From the IMG/VR virus record IMGVR_UViG_3300030450_002007, positions 1 through 39,315 of that record: a DNA stretch of 39,315 nt; one strand, given 5' to 3'. How positions within the stretch are numbered: position 1 is the first letter of the stretch; each line of letters starts with the position of its first letter. This document shows positions 6,595 through 13,156 of the stretch, piece by piece. This DNA is from a virus. Below the pieces are notes generated by a model, which made no database searches, was not told the origin of the DNA, and worked only from the letters and a program-made list of their open reading frames with translations. The translations under genes were made by a program, and so were the position numbers.

Positions 6595-7254
6595 TCATAT
6601 AACTACATTAATTTTATTGCCTAATTCTTTCATAATTACTTTTATATCATCTTTATTAAGATTCCTAAAAACTTCATATTTAAGAACTCTTTTATCTTTA
6701 AACATTTTATGAAGCTTTCTTTCTAATGATTTAAAGTCACTACGACGAGGACTAACAGCTAAAACTTTATCAGGTTGTTGTTCTTTTATTCTTATTTTTA
6801 TTCTTGAAGCTGTAGCTCGACCTATTTTCCAATAGCCTTGACTTTCAACAAAATAAACATGACCCCATTCTTTAGATTTTTCTGGCGCTTTATAACTTTC
6901 AGGAGGGGTCCAGGCATTTTCCCAACCTTCGTCAAGTGCTTCTTCATTCCATACTTCTTTACCTCTAACATATTTAACAAAGCCTTTTCTTATAAGCCAT
7001 AACATAGCTTCAAAGTCGCTAGACATTTCATATTGCCTTACGCCGTTTATAACATATTTTGTTTTTTTAAAAACAATTCCATATTTTTTATATATTGTTT
7101 CTTCGTCCATACCAAAAAACTTTTCATGTTCAGTTCTAGTATCTTCTTCATAATCACCAGTAAAAGTCCGAATAGTACCATCACCAGATGTGGTGACAGT
7201 ACAATTACCTTTGTTTGTATTAAAAACTAATTTAGGATAATCGGAATTAAGCAT
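6595..7254 (-). CDS. T5orf172 / GIY-YIG-like nuclease-domain protein
   Basis: The C-terminal 90 of the 219 residues match the T5orf172 (Mug113-like) branch of the GIY-YIG superfamily. Visible are GHVYFVES (131-138), YWKIGRA (141-147), an arginine region at 150-156, LERKLHKMF (177-185) with the glutamate and histidine usual for this family, and a final YEVFRNL where other members have E-W-F-x-L. The N-terminal 125 residues form a separate domain I do not recognise. Family members are often predicted DNA-binding or nicking proteins in phages. The gene overlaps the 48-residue gene upstream by 8 bases. A role in recombination or host DNA attack is inference. Confidence 0.8.
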   Translation of the reverse strand: MLNSDYPKLVFNTNKGNCTVTTSGDGTIRTFTGDYEEDTRTEHEKFFGMDEETIYKKYGIVFKKTKYVINGVRQYEMSSDFEAMLWLIRKGFVKYVRGKEVWNEEALDEGWENAWTPPESYKAPEKSKEWGHVYFVESQGYWKIGRATASRIKIRIKEQQPDKVLAVSPRRSDFKSLERKLHKMFKDKRVLKYEVFRNLNKDDIKVIMKELGNKINVVI

Positions 7255-7393
7255 TTGAATTAAATTTTGTTTTTAAATATTCAAGTTCAATTGCTTTTTT
7301 ATCTCGTAAATAATCTTCATTTGTCATAGTAGATTCCATTAAATATCGATCATTTAAACGAGACATAGCAGCGTCATATTCTTTTTGATTCAA
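7247..7393 (-). CDS. 48-residue protein with TTG start
   Basis: The frame opens at a TTG whose last two bases are shared with the TGA of the upstream SSB-like gene (TTGA overlap), preceded by GGAGG. It encodes 48 residues, strongly helical and charged (SRLNDRYLMES, RDKKAIELEYLK). Its stop lies inside the start of the next gene. An internal ATG at residue 10 is the alternative start. Function is unknown; tight coupling and the ribosome site make it credible. Confidence 0.6.
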   Translation of the reverse strand: MNQKEYDAAMSRLNDRYLMESTMTNEDYLRDKKAIELEYLKTKFNSNA

Positions 7394-7737
7394 AATGGAA
7401 TGTCCTCCGTTTCATCAACTAATTGGATTCTTCTAGGATTTATAGTTCCAAAGCATGAATCTTCATCATCTTCAAATGTATTTTTTCTACCATTTCCATT
7501 TAAATAAATACCTTCCACTTCTTCTCTTTCATTAGTTCGCATGTCATAAACTTTTCCAGTTTCAACTTTTGTTTTTGCAGCAGCTTTTATATGGTTACAA
7601 AATTCATCAATTGAGGTTAATGGAATAAACAAACGCATCTGTTTAGGATATTTTTGTTTGCTGTTTTCAAATGGATTATCTCTAACTGTAAAGTTAACAG
7701 GAAGAGTAAGTGCTGGATCAAATTCTTGATAAGCCAT
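7390..7737 (-). CDS. Single-stranded DNA-binding-like protein with DIPF tail
   Basis: The ATG at 7737 (MAYQEFDPAL) gives 115 residues; an earlier ATG at 7785 overlaps the upstream gene and is unlikely. The body is beta-rich, with RLFIPLTS and FGTINPRRIQLV strands plausible for an OB fold. The protein ends in an acidic tail, DETEDIPF, which is the signature end of bacterial-type SSB proteins used to dock repair enzymes. It sits directly beside the Rad52-like and RecE-like genes, as SSBs do in phage recombination modules. The body is too divergent for me to be certain of the fold. Confidence 0.65.
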   Translation of the reverse strand: MAYQEFDPALTLPVNFTVRDNPFENSKQKYPKQMRLFIPLTSIDEFCNHIKAAAKTKVETGKVYDMRTNEREEVEGIYLNGNGRKNTFEDDEDSCFGTINPRRIQLVDETEDIPF

Positions 7738-7742
7738 AATTT

Positions 7743-7973
7743 TTAAAATGAATGAATTGGTGTAATGTTGTGTGCTTCTTCCCAAGCCAAAACTTGATGA
7801 AGCTCGTAGCGAACTCGAGAATGACCGATCGCTAAATGATTTTTTGGTAATGTGTACCAGGTCGGACCTGTTGATTTACCAGCTTTAGTTTTATCTCGCC
7901 AACTTTTAATAGTTGCAGGTTTTAAACCATATCTATAAGCGAGGTCTTTTGTAGTTAAATACTGTTTATCCAT
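7743..7973 (-). CDS. Helix-turn-helix DNA-binding protein (excisionase/MerR-like)
   Basis: This 76-residue protein has LTTKDLAYRYGLKPATIKSW at residues 6-25, a winged HTH start typical of the HTH_17/excisionase-like fold, followed by RYELHQVLAWEEAHN. Its start overlaps the stop of the Rad52-like gene by one base. No integrase is visible, so a regulator or a replication accessory is more likely than a true excisionase. It could act on the divergent control region at 10193-10355; that is inference. Confidence 0.75.
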   Translation of the reverse strand: MDKQYLTTKDLAYRYGLKPATIKSWRDKTKAGKSTGPTWYTLPKNHLAIGHSRVRYELHQVLAWEEAHNITPIHSF

Positions 7974-8629
7974 TAGCTGTTAATTGCTTCAGTTAAATTT
8001 ACATATTTAGCTTCTAATAAATCAGTTAATTTACTATATTCTTCTTTAGTTATTTTCCCTTCATTTAATCTATCGTTAAAGGTATCAGTATAAGAATCAA
8101 GTTTTTTAAGTTGTTTACAATCTTCAATAGCTTTTTTAGCTAAAATAAAAGTTGTAGATTTTTGACTTACAGGTGGTTTTGATTCTTCTTTTTTCCATTT
8201 TTTATTTGAAGTATCAGCAGTTTTCCATGCTTTTTTACCGTCATAAAGACTAAGGCCAAATTGATAGCCAAATTGTCTTAAAGCACGTTTTTGTGCATCA
8301 CTTTCTGCTTCTTTAACTGCAGATTCGTGTTTATCGCCAATACCACCTTTTCGACCATGACCAGAGCCATAACCTTCTTTAACTACATTTCCAACAGTAA
8401 TTCTTACTTTGGCAATATAAGAAACGCATTTTATATCTTCTGAAACAAGATTAATTTCTAACGTTTCTGAGTTCCAACCATCAAAACCAAAAATACGATT
8501 GGCCGCGTCAATAGCTTTCCAGCTTTCAACATAAGGAACTTTATCCCCCCAACCACTTTCCCTTTCAGCTACATTTTCAAGCTTGATAGGTTGTTTTAAT
8601 GATTCAATTTGTTCTTTAGTAAAAGTCAT
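7973..8629 (-). CDS. Rad52/Rad22-family single-strand annealing protein
   Basis: This 218-residue protein matches the Rad52/22 double-strand-break-repair family: VPYVESWKAIDAANRIFGFD at 31-50 with GW just after, a glycine-rich GYGSGHGRKGG loop at 87-96, and KEAESDAQKRALRQFG at 106-121 followed by YQFGLSLYDGK. The C-terminal third is lysine-rich and helical. Such phage proteins anneal complementary single strands, working with a 5'-3' exonuclease. That partner is the next gene upstream, overlapping by four bases, and an SSB-like gene lies two genes downstream. Confidence 0.9.
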   Translation of the reverse strand: MTFTKEQIESLKQPIKLENVAERESGWGDKVPYVESWKAIDAANRIFGFDGWNSETLEINLVSEDIKCVSYIAKVRITVGNVVKEGYGSGHGRKGGIGDKHESAVKEAESDAQKRALRQFGYQFGLSLYDGKKAWKTADTSNKKWKKEESKPPVSQKSTTFILAKKAIEDCKQLKKLDSYTDTFNDRLNEGKITKEEYSKLTDLLEAKYVNLTEAINS

Positions 8630-9432
8630 TTTTTAAATGCCCAATAAGGTATGCTAATAGTTTTAATTCCTTCATTTGGCTTGTTATAGCCAGGCCAAAT
8701 TCCGGATTTTACGTAAGACTTTATTCTTTTTAACGATTCTTTTTGTACTTGTAAGCCTTCTTGTATTGTTTCCTCGTCAAGTTCATAAACACCAATATTA
8801 AAAGGGTAAACCTTTTCAACAGCTACAAATACAAACTTTTTAAGACCAATTCCTTCGCAGTAATGAGCAGCTTGAATATGGTATAAAAAATTTGCTACTG
8901 CACGAGAAAAAGTATCTTCATGAGCACCACCTTCAGAAGTTGTTTTTAAATCAATGATAGTATCACCATTAATCCAATCAGCTCTGCATTTAAGTGGTAA
9001 ATTTGTTTCTTTATGATCCCAGAAAAAACTTTGTTCAGGTGCACCATTAGCGAATAATTCTGAAGCTATTGGGTGATTTGCTACAGCGTCACATATATCA
9101 TTACAAAGAATTTTTTCTTCAAATGAAATAGCTTCAATACCTTTTTCTTCTAATTCCAGGATTTTTGCTTTACCTTCTTTAGTTCTTTTATTTTCAATTA
9201 CTTGATAAAAAGAATTAAATTCATTAGGTTCTAGAACTGCTTTATGCAGCATTGAGCCTAATTTAAGTGCAGGTGTTGGTGGTTTTGGTCTTGTATTGGG
9301 ATTAAATTTTTGGTCCCATAAAGTAAAACCATTGTATTTGATTTCCGTTTTAATGTCAGTTGCGGAATAATCAGAAGATGATCTATAAACTTTTTCAGTT
9401 ATAAATTCATCTTTAAATAAAGCGTTTGTCAT
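8626..9432 (-). CDS. RecE/YqaJ-type PD-(D/E)XK exonuclease
   Basis: I choose the ATG at 9432 (MTNALFKDEF, 268 residues) because the earlier one at 9471 overlaps the upstream gene by 59 bases. Visible nuclease motifs are LGSMLHKAVLEP (residues 58-69) with its histidine, CRADW (149-153), IIDLKTT (159-165) giving the D-x-K pair, and YHIQAAHY (184-191) with the usual glutamine and tyrosine. This is the plan of RecE / exonuclease VIII-like phage enzymes that resect double-stranded ends to 3' overhangs. It is paired with the Rad52-like annealing protein, as in RecET or lambda Red modules. Confidence 0.88.
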   Translation of the reverse strand: MTNALFKDEFITEKVYRSSSDYSATDIKTEIKYNGFTLWDQKFNPNTRPKPPTPALKLGSMLHKAVLEPNEFNSFYQVIENKRTKEGKAKILELEEKGIEAISFEEKILCNDICDAVANHPIASELFANGAPEQSFFWDHKETNLPLKCRADWINGDTIIDLKTTSEGGAHEDTFSRAVANFLYHIQAAHYCEGIGLKKFVFVAVEKVYPFNIGVYELDEETIQEGLQVQKESLKRIKSYVKSGIWPGYNKPNEGIKTISIPYWAFKK

Positions 9433-9622
9433 CTGTTGATGTATAAAGATTGATGTTGTGTATTTTTTCATGACTATTTACTGTTTTTTCTAATTTTTCT
9501 AATTTGAATTTTTGAATGTTCAGTAAATCGTTTTGAAGATTTAATTGTTTTTGTTGATTGTCAACAACACTAGAAAGTTCTTCAATTAAGAGTTTTAATT
9601 TAAGAAAATTTGCATCATTCAT
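9413..9622 (-). CDS. Small coiled-coil protein, unknown
   Basis: This 69-residue protein is almost entirely heptad-like (LKLKLLIEELSSVVDNQQKQ and onward, then NIQKFKLEKLEK), suggesting a dimeric or trimeric coil. It overlaps the exonuclease start by about 20 bases and is ATGA-coupled to the 50-residue gene upstream. That gene has the same character, so the pair could form a hetero-coil. No family is recognised. Confidence 0.65.
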   Translation of the reverse strand: MNDANFLKLKLLIEELSSVVDNQQKQLNLQNDLLNIQKFKLEKLEKTVNSHEKIHNINLYTSTDDKRFI

Positions 9623-9771
9623 TTTTCTGAAGTGTTAATTTTATTTTTAAGCTTAATAACATCATCAACTAGAATATCTATTTGAAGCTGTTGCCTTTGA
9701 ACAATTACTTTAAGTTCTTTAATTAAATTAAAAGATTGAACAAGAATTGTTTCTTTCATTTGTTCTTTCAT
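9619..9771 (-). CDS. 50-residue coiled-coil protein, unknown
   Basis: The frame from the ATG at 9771 encodes 50 residues with regular hydrophobic spacing (ILVQSFNLIKELKVIVQRQQ, then IDILVDDVIKLKNKI). It is ATGA-coupled on both sides, to the 43-residue gene upstream and the 69-residue gene downstream. Its likeness to the downstream coil suggests they act together or arose by duplication. Confidence 0.55.
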   Translation of the reverse strand: MKEQMKETILVQSFNLIKELKVIVQRQQLQIDILVDDVIKLKNKINTSEK

Positions 9772-9899
9772 TTATTTAAAGCTGCGCAAGCGCGTTGTAT
9801 TCCATTTGCACAATGGATTTGTGTACTTTTGTCTAAAGACGAAGAAAAGGCAGTGTAGCAAATAAAGCCCACTGCCATATAAAGAAATAGATTTTTCAT
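9768..9899 (-). CDS. 43-residue secreted or membrane peptide
   Basis: The frame from the ATG at 9899 encodes 43 residues: a hydrophobic leader (MKNLFLYMAVGFICYTAFSS) resembling a signal peptide, then a short polar part with two cysteines (HCANGIQRACAALNK) that could form a disulfide outside the membrane. Its start shares one base with the stop of the DUF2958 gene and its stop overlaps the next ATG. Function is unknown. Confidence 0.55.
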   Translation of the reverse strand: MKNLFLYMAVGFICYTAFSSSLDKSTQIHCANGIQRACAALNK

Positions 9900-10192
9900 T
9901 AAACTAAAGAGTTAATATTTACGGGATCAAATGACCAATCTCTTTCAACTGGTAATTTAAGTGGACCTCGTAAGGCTTTAATTTCATCAATCATGAAATA
10001 GCCAAACTCTTTAGCAAATCCGTCGACTAATCCCCAACACATACCATTTTCAGGGTTGTATTCGGCGACGTACCAAGTAAAGTTAGCATCTGGTGTAAAC
10101 CATTTAACAATAGCTTGGGGCTCCTTTTTGGTTTTAATTGAATGACCGAGAGGAGGTAACTTCTTAAGAAGTTCTTTTGTAAGTAAGTTCAT
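9899..10192 (-). CDS. DUF2958 protein, first gene of the minus early operon
   Basis: This 97-residue protein matches DUF2958 across its length: MNLLTKELLKKLPPLG at the start, IVKWFTPDANFTWYVAEYNP, CWGLVDGFAKEFGYFMIDEI, and VERDWSFDP near the end. The family is widespread on plasmids and phages and its biochemical role is not established. It is the promoter-proximal gene of a tightly packed operon running to 6154. A promoter-like -35/-10 pair lies 33-61 bases upstream of its ATG. Confidence 0.85.
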   Translation of the reverse strand: MNLLTKELLKKLPPLGHSIKTKKEPQAIVKWFTPDANFTWYVAEYNPENGMCWGLVDGFAKEFGYFMIDEIKALRGPLKLPVERDWSFDPVNINSLV

Positions 10193-10224
10193 AGCGGGTT
10201 GAACATAAAATAAAGTACATATTT

Positions 10225-10253
10225 ATTATGCACTGACTTTCAATAACTGTAAA
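10225..10253 (-). promoter_or_regulatory. Candidate promoter for the minus early operon
   Basis: On the minus strand TTTACA (10253-10248) is followed by a 17-base spacer and CATAAT (10230-10225), a good sigma70-like match. The DUF2958 ATG lies about 33 bases beyond the -10 box. The -35 box overlaps an AATAGCT element on the plus strand that recurs inverted near the opposite promoter. Confidence 0.55.
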
Positions 10254-10307
10254 TAGCTATGCTAAGAATACTACGATTGCAACGCATTAGAGCTATTGAC
10301 AGCTATT
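10252..10307. promoter_or_regulatory. Operator-like AGCTATT repeats in the divergent control region
   Basis: AATAGCT at 10252-10258 is the inverse of AGCTATT, which occurs twice in direct order at 10291-10297 and 10301-10307. The copies touch the -35 box of the minus promoter and flank the TTGACA of the plus side. A regulator bound here could switch between the two directions. The inference rests on pattern alone. Confidence 0.4.
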
Positions 10308-10329
10308 ACTTATAAATACGGCGTATAAT
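10296..10329 (+). promoter_or_regulatory. Candidate promoter for the plus early genes
   Basis: TTGACA at 10296-10301 and a perfect TATAAT at 10324-10329 lie 22 bases apart, longer than the usual 17. Either the -35 box is not the one used or the promoter needs an activator. The first plus gene starts 27 bases after the -10 box. An AACCCGC at 10338-10344 in the leader mirrors one in the opposite leader at 10200-10194. Confidence 0.45.
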
Positions 10330-10355
10330 ATATATATAACCCGCAAGTTATTCTA

Positions 10356-10553
10356 ATGAATTTAAACCAAGAACAAATTCAATACGTCATCAATCTTTTA
10401 CAAGTTGATGCTCAACAAGTTTTAAATTTTAAACTTGATCGTCTACAAAAAAATGCAGACACTACAAAACAAGATGAATTTTTAAAATTCAACAAAACAA
10501 TCAATGATGAATTTGATTACTTATTAAACGACATCAAGAGAAACGGTTTTTAA
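10356..10553 (+). CDS. Small early protein, unknown
   Basis: This 65-residue helical, glutamine- and asparagine-rich protein (MNLNQEQIQYVINLLQVDAQ, then FKLDRLQKN, then NKTINDEFDYLLNDI) has no membrane segment. It is the first gene on the plus side of the divergent control region, so it is probably made early. Its stop codon lies in the loop of an intrinsic terminator. No family is recognised. Confidence 0.65.
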   Translation: MNLNQEQIQYVINLLQVDAQQVLNFKLDRLQKNADTTKQDEFLKFNKTINDEFDYLLNDIKRNGF

Positions 10554-10572
10554 TCGTTTCTTTTTTATTTTT
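10539..10572 (+). terminator. Intrinsic terminator / attenuator after the first early gene
   Basis: AGAAACG (10539-10545) pairs with CGTTTCT (10555-10561) around a nine-base loop, followed by a T-rich run (TTTTTATTTTT). The 5' arm lies in the last codons of the gene and the stop codon is in the loop. Read-through would be needed to express the next three genes from the upstream promoter. Confidence 0.75.
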
Positions 10573-10592
10573 ATAAACATTTAAAAAAAACA

Positions 10593-11054
10593 ATGACACA
10601 AACTAAAGAAAAAACAATTACTGTTTCAAAACTTCAACATAGACAAAACCAAAGAAGTGGTTTTATTTCTTATTGTTGTGAGCTTCGTGTAGGTAGAACT
10701 TGCTACGCTGCTGTTGAACAAGAAGGAAATGGTGGTGACGAAAGAGTTGATTGGAACTCTACAGAAAACTATTTATTTATTCATCATTGGATTTTAAATA
10801 CTCAAAAAGAGTTTTATAGAAATATGGAATATGAATCTTTAGATTTTTTACCTAAAGAAATAAGAAACAAAAAAGTTTTAGAATTTGTTGAACTATTTTC
10901 TGAAGGTGGTAAATGGGATAAAGCAGCAAAAAGAAAACCAAAAAGTTGGAAAGAAGCTAGAGAAATTCAAGAAAAACTAGGTTTCTTTGATGACATGGTT
11001 GGTACATGGACAACTGTTTATGTAGAAAACAAATTAGCTGATAGGTACTATTAA
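10593..11054 (+). CDS. Early protein of unknown function
   Basis: This 153-residue soluble protein has a beta-looking N-terminal half (RSGFISYCCELRVGRTCYAA) and a charged aromatic middle (YLFIHHWILNTQKEFYRNM). A helical C-terminal half follows, with lysine/tryptophan-rich GGKWDKAAKRKPKSWKEARE. The basic end could touch nucleic acid. It lies just after the terminator and runs directly into the next gene with no gap. I do not recognise a family. Confidence 0.7.
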   Translation: MTQTKEKTITVSKLQHRQNQRSGFISYCCELRVGRTCYAAVEQEGNGGDERVDWNSTENYLFIHHWILNTQKEFYRNMEYESLDFLPKEIRNKKVLEFVELFSEGGKWDKAAKRKPKSWKEAREIQEKLGFFDDMVGTWTTVYVENKLADRYY

Positions 11055-11252
11055 ATGTCTAAATTAACTTTTTCTATCAATCTTGATAACGATATGTTTT
11101 ATGAAGATGCTGCACCTGAAATTAGCAGAATCTTTCAAGACTTATCAAACTTTGCTAAAGAAACCACTTTAACAAAAAAAGATTTGCCACTATCTAAACC
11201 ATTAAAAGACACTAATGGAAACAAAGTTGGCTACTTAAAAATTACTAAATAA
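11055..11252 (+). CDS. Small early protein, unknown
   Basis: This 65-residue protein starts immediately after the stop of its neighbour. It has an N-terminal strand (KLTFSINLDNDMF), a short helix (EISRIFQDLSNFAKE) and a C-terminal beta hairpin-like part (TNGNKVGYLKITK). This is a compact alpha/beta look without known motifs. It is part of the plus early gene set. Confidence 0.65.
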   Translation: MSKLTFSINLDNDMFYEDAAPEISRIFQDLSNFAKETTLTKKDLPLSKPLKDTNGNKVGYLKITK

Positions 11253-11257
11253 AAATC

Positions 11258-11650
11258 ATGAAAGCAGGACACTACTTAAATCGTGCTGAAAAAGCATACG
11301 AAATTCTAAACAAATTCCACACTAAAATGTTTGAATTAGGTGGAGAAGAATCTGAACATTGGTGTGATGAATTAAACCATTGGGAAAGAGTTTTAAGACA
11401 AGCAATTGAATGGGGCAAAGATTCTGAAGAATTTCAAATTCTTGAAAAACAAGACAGAAAAATTCATTCATGTAATTACTATTTGAAAGATTATCAAAAT
11501 CAAATAAATTATTTAAAAACTTTAATTAAAAAAACTAAACAACAAAAAGTTGATTTACTTAAAGAAAAAGAAGATTTATTGGTTGAATTTAATGTTGACC
11601 ATAAAAACATAGAGAAAAGATTAAGTCAATCTTATCCTGAATTTACATAA
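11258..11650 (+). CDS. Coiled-coil early protein, unknown
   Basis: This 130-residue helical protein has an N-terminal region with conserved-looking aromatic and histidine residues (HWCDELNHWERVLRQAIEWG). From about residue 85 a coiled coil follows (INYLKTLIKKTKQQKVDLLK and onward). It is last of the four plus early genes. A structured non-coding gap follows, and then the convergent RusA gene. Confidence 0.7.
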   Translation: MKAGHYLNRAEKAYEILNKFHTKMFELGGEESEHWCDELNHWERVLRQAIEWGKDSEEFQILEKQDRKIHSCNYYLKDYQNQINYLKTLIKKTKQQKVDLLKEKEDLLVEFNVDHKNIEKRLSQSYPEFT

Positions 11651-11666
11651 ATAAATCTGCTATTCT

Positions 11667-11737
11667 AAGTTTAGTCGAATCCTTTTTGGATAAAATACCT
11701 TCTCTATTGCAAAGCTATTGAAGGGAAAGACTAACTT
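11667..11737. other. Structured intergenic region with three-way-junction potential
   Basis: An outer stem AAGTTTAGTC (11667-11676) pairs with GACTAACTT (11729-11737) apart from one bulged T. It encloses ATCC-TTTTT-GGAT (11679-11691) and CCTTC...GAAGG (11698-11702 with 11720-11724). The fold lies between convergent genes and could be a terminator pair, a processed 3' end or a small RNA. AACCCGC, found in both early leaders, follows on the minus strand at 11746-11740. Confidence 0.4.
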
Positions 11738-11759
11738 TTGCGGGTTGGGGTCTGTTCGG

Positions 11760-12191
11760 CTATTCTTTACTTAAAATTAAAATTTGTGCTCCAGGTTCTT
11801 CATGTTCAGTGACGAACCTTTTTTTTGCATTTAACTGCACAACGGTGGCATCATCTGAAATAGCTGTCATGCTTAGTGAATCAAAACATGCTCTAACTAA
11901 TTTATCAAGATCACCTCTGTTCTTTGTAATTACATGCTTTGGTGCATCTTCTCTTAGTTCACCACTAGATAAAAAATGATACTGAGGCCTTGATAAACGA
12001 AAACAAATGTGGACTTCACAAGGTCCAGTTATCATTTCTTTATTAGCTTTTTTGATTTCTTTTTTTATTAAAACCCGCCATGACTTCAATCTTTTACAAC
12101 TTTCAATCATTCGACCCTTTCCCAAGTAGACTTTACTTCCTTGCGGAGCTGGATCTAGCCCTTTGACATCAATATAAATTTTTTGAACCAT
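11760..12191 (-). CDS. rusA: RusA-type Holliday junction resolvase
   Basis: This 143-residue protein, typical in length for the family, has RGDLDKLVRACFDSL at 92-106 and AISDDATVVQLNAKKRF at 110-126. Asp94, Asp96 and Asp113/114 hold the spacing of the acidic metal-binding residues of RusA, and lysines follow as usual. RusA dimers cut four-way junctions, here probably to debranch recombining or replicating phage DNA before packaging. The start codon shares CATG with the start of the divergent initiator gene. The start choice is supported because the family begins just before this IYIDVKG strand. Confidence 0.88.
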   Translation of the reverse strand: MVQKIYIDVKGLDPAPQGSKVYLGKGRMIESCKRLKSWRVLIKKEIKKANKEMITGPCEVHICFRLSRPQYHFLSSGELREDAPKHVITKNRGDLDKLVRACFDSLSMTAISDDATVVQLNAKKRFVTEHEEPGAQILILSKE

Positions 12192-12987
12192 GAGTTTTAT
12201 ACCAGAAAAAACGCCCTTTGTATCATTACCAACAGCTTTAAAAGGTAGAATTGATCCTTATGAATTAGCTGTTTTATGGGTTTTACAAAGTTACTATCCT
12301 AATATATGGCCTTCTTATTCAACTATCGCTAAAGATGCAAAAATTGGTCGCAATAAAGTTGTTAAAGTAATTAAATCTTTATGCGAAAAAGGTTGGTTAG
12401 AAAAAATTGGTAGAGTTGAAGATGGCCTTCAATCAACAAATGCTTATAGAGTTACAGTATGGCATGAATTAAAAGTTGAACCACCAAACAGGCAGTCTCT
12501 CACAAATACCACCACCCACCCAGAACTTCAAAACCCTAGTAAACAACCGCAGTATTTCTCAGATACTAGTATTTCTAAGATACCACCCCAGTCTTTCTCA
12601 GATACTAGGGGTAGTATTCGAGAGATACACGAACTAAAACAAGATAAACTAAAACAAATAACTAAAACAAATAATATATATACTGATGAATTTAATGATT
12701 TTTGGAATCAATATCAAAAAATAAAAAAAAGAGCCAGTGGTCAATCTAAAAAACTTACTTTTCAGCATTACAATAAACTTTCAAAAAAAATACAAAGTCA
12801 GTTAAAACCTGCTTTATTAAGAGCTATAGCTGACCAAAATAAAATTGAAAAAGATGGTGGTTTTGTTACCTGTTTTCCAAATGCTTTTAAATGGTTACGT
12901 GATGGCTACTATGAAGTATTTCTTTGTGTACAAGAACAAAAAAGCAAGTTAAAATTAGAATCCAGGAACAAAAATGTTCCATTTTAA
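12190..12987 (+). CDS. Replication-initiator-like protein with winged HTH
   Basis: The N-terminal 100 of 265 residues form a winged HTH domain of the HTH_36 type found in phage O-like initiators: LPTALKGRIDPYELAVLWVL, then WPSYSTIAKDAKIGRNKVVK, and a CEKGWLEKIG wing. A Gln/Thr/Ser-rich linker follows (about 105-150). A C-terminal domain then has FWNQYQKIKKRASGQ and CFPNAFKWLRDGYY, as in primosomal or loader-binding ends. It probably recruits host replication proteins to the phage origin; no phage helicase or polymerase is seen. Its ATG overlaps the RusA start on the other strand. Confidence 0.75.
   Translation: MSFIPEKTPFVSLPTALKGRIDPYELAVLWVLQSYYPNIWPSYSTIAKDAKIGRNKVVKVIKSLCEKGWLEKIGRVEDGLQSTNAYRVTVWHELKVEPPNRQSLTNTTTHPELQNPSKQPQYFSDTSISKIPPQSFSDTRGSIREIHELKQDKLKQITKTNNIYTDEFNDFWNQYQKIKKRASGQSKKLTFQHYNKLSKKIQSQLKPALLRAIADQNKIEKDGGFVTCFPNAFKWLRDGYYEVFLCVQEQKSKLKLESRNKNVPF
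12480..12640 (+). other. Possible origin-like repeats inside the initiator gene
   Basis: Within the linker-coding part of the initiator gene, a CTCAGATACTAG(T/G) segment appears near 12558 and again near 12597, with further TTTCT-AGATACC variants between. As in lambdoid phages, an origin inside the initiator gene is possible. The repeats are few and irregular, so this is tentative. Confidence 0.3.
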
Positions 12988-12997
12988 ATCCCGCATT

Positions 12998-13150
12998 ATG
13001 TTTAATCCTACAAAAACACATCAAACTCTTTCTGATGTTCAAAAAACAAGTACAAAAAAACTATTAAATTACCTTAAACAAGGAATCGCAGATATTGAAA
13101 CCGAAGATATTATTCATAAAGAAATTTATGAAATTAGAGAAAACTATTAA
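12998..13150 (+). CDS. 50-residue protein, unknown
   Basis: The frame starts 11 bases after the initiator stop and encodes 50 residues. It is helical and charged (STKKLLNYLKQGIADIETED, then IIHKEIYEIREN). No membrane segment or motif is visible. The position between replication genes in one operon is the main support. Confidence 0.55.
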   Translation: MFNPTKTHQTLSDVQKTSTKKLLNYLKQGIADIETEDIIHKEIYEIRENY

Positions 13151-13156
13151 TTTACA

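Noticed and set aside
7743-7973. Excisionase reading of the HTH protein
   Set aside because: No integrase or attachment site is visible, so a general DNA-binding regulator is the safer call.
11671-11691. tRNA-like TCGAATCC segment in the structured gap
   Set aside because: No acceptor, D or anticodon arms can be placed around it, so it is not a tRNA.
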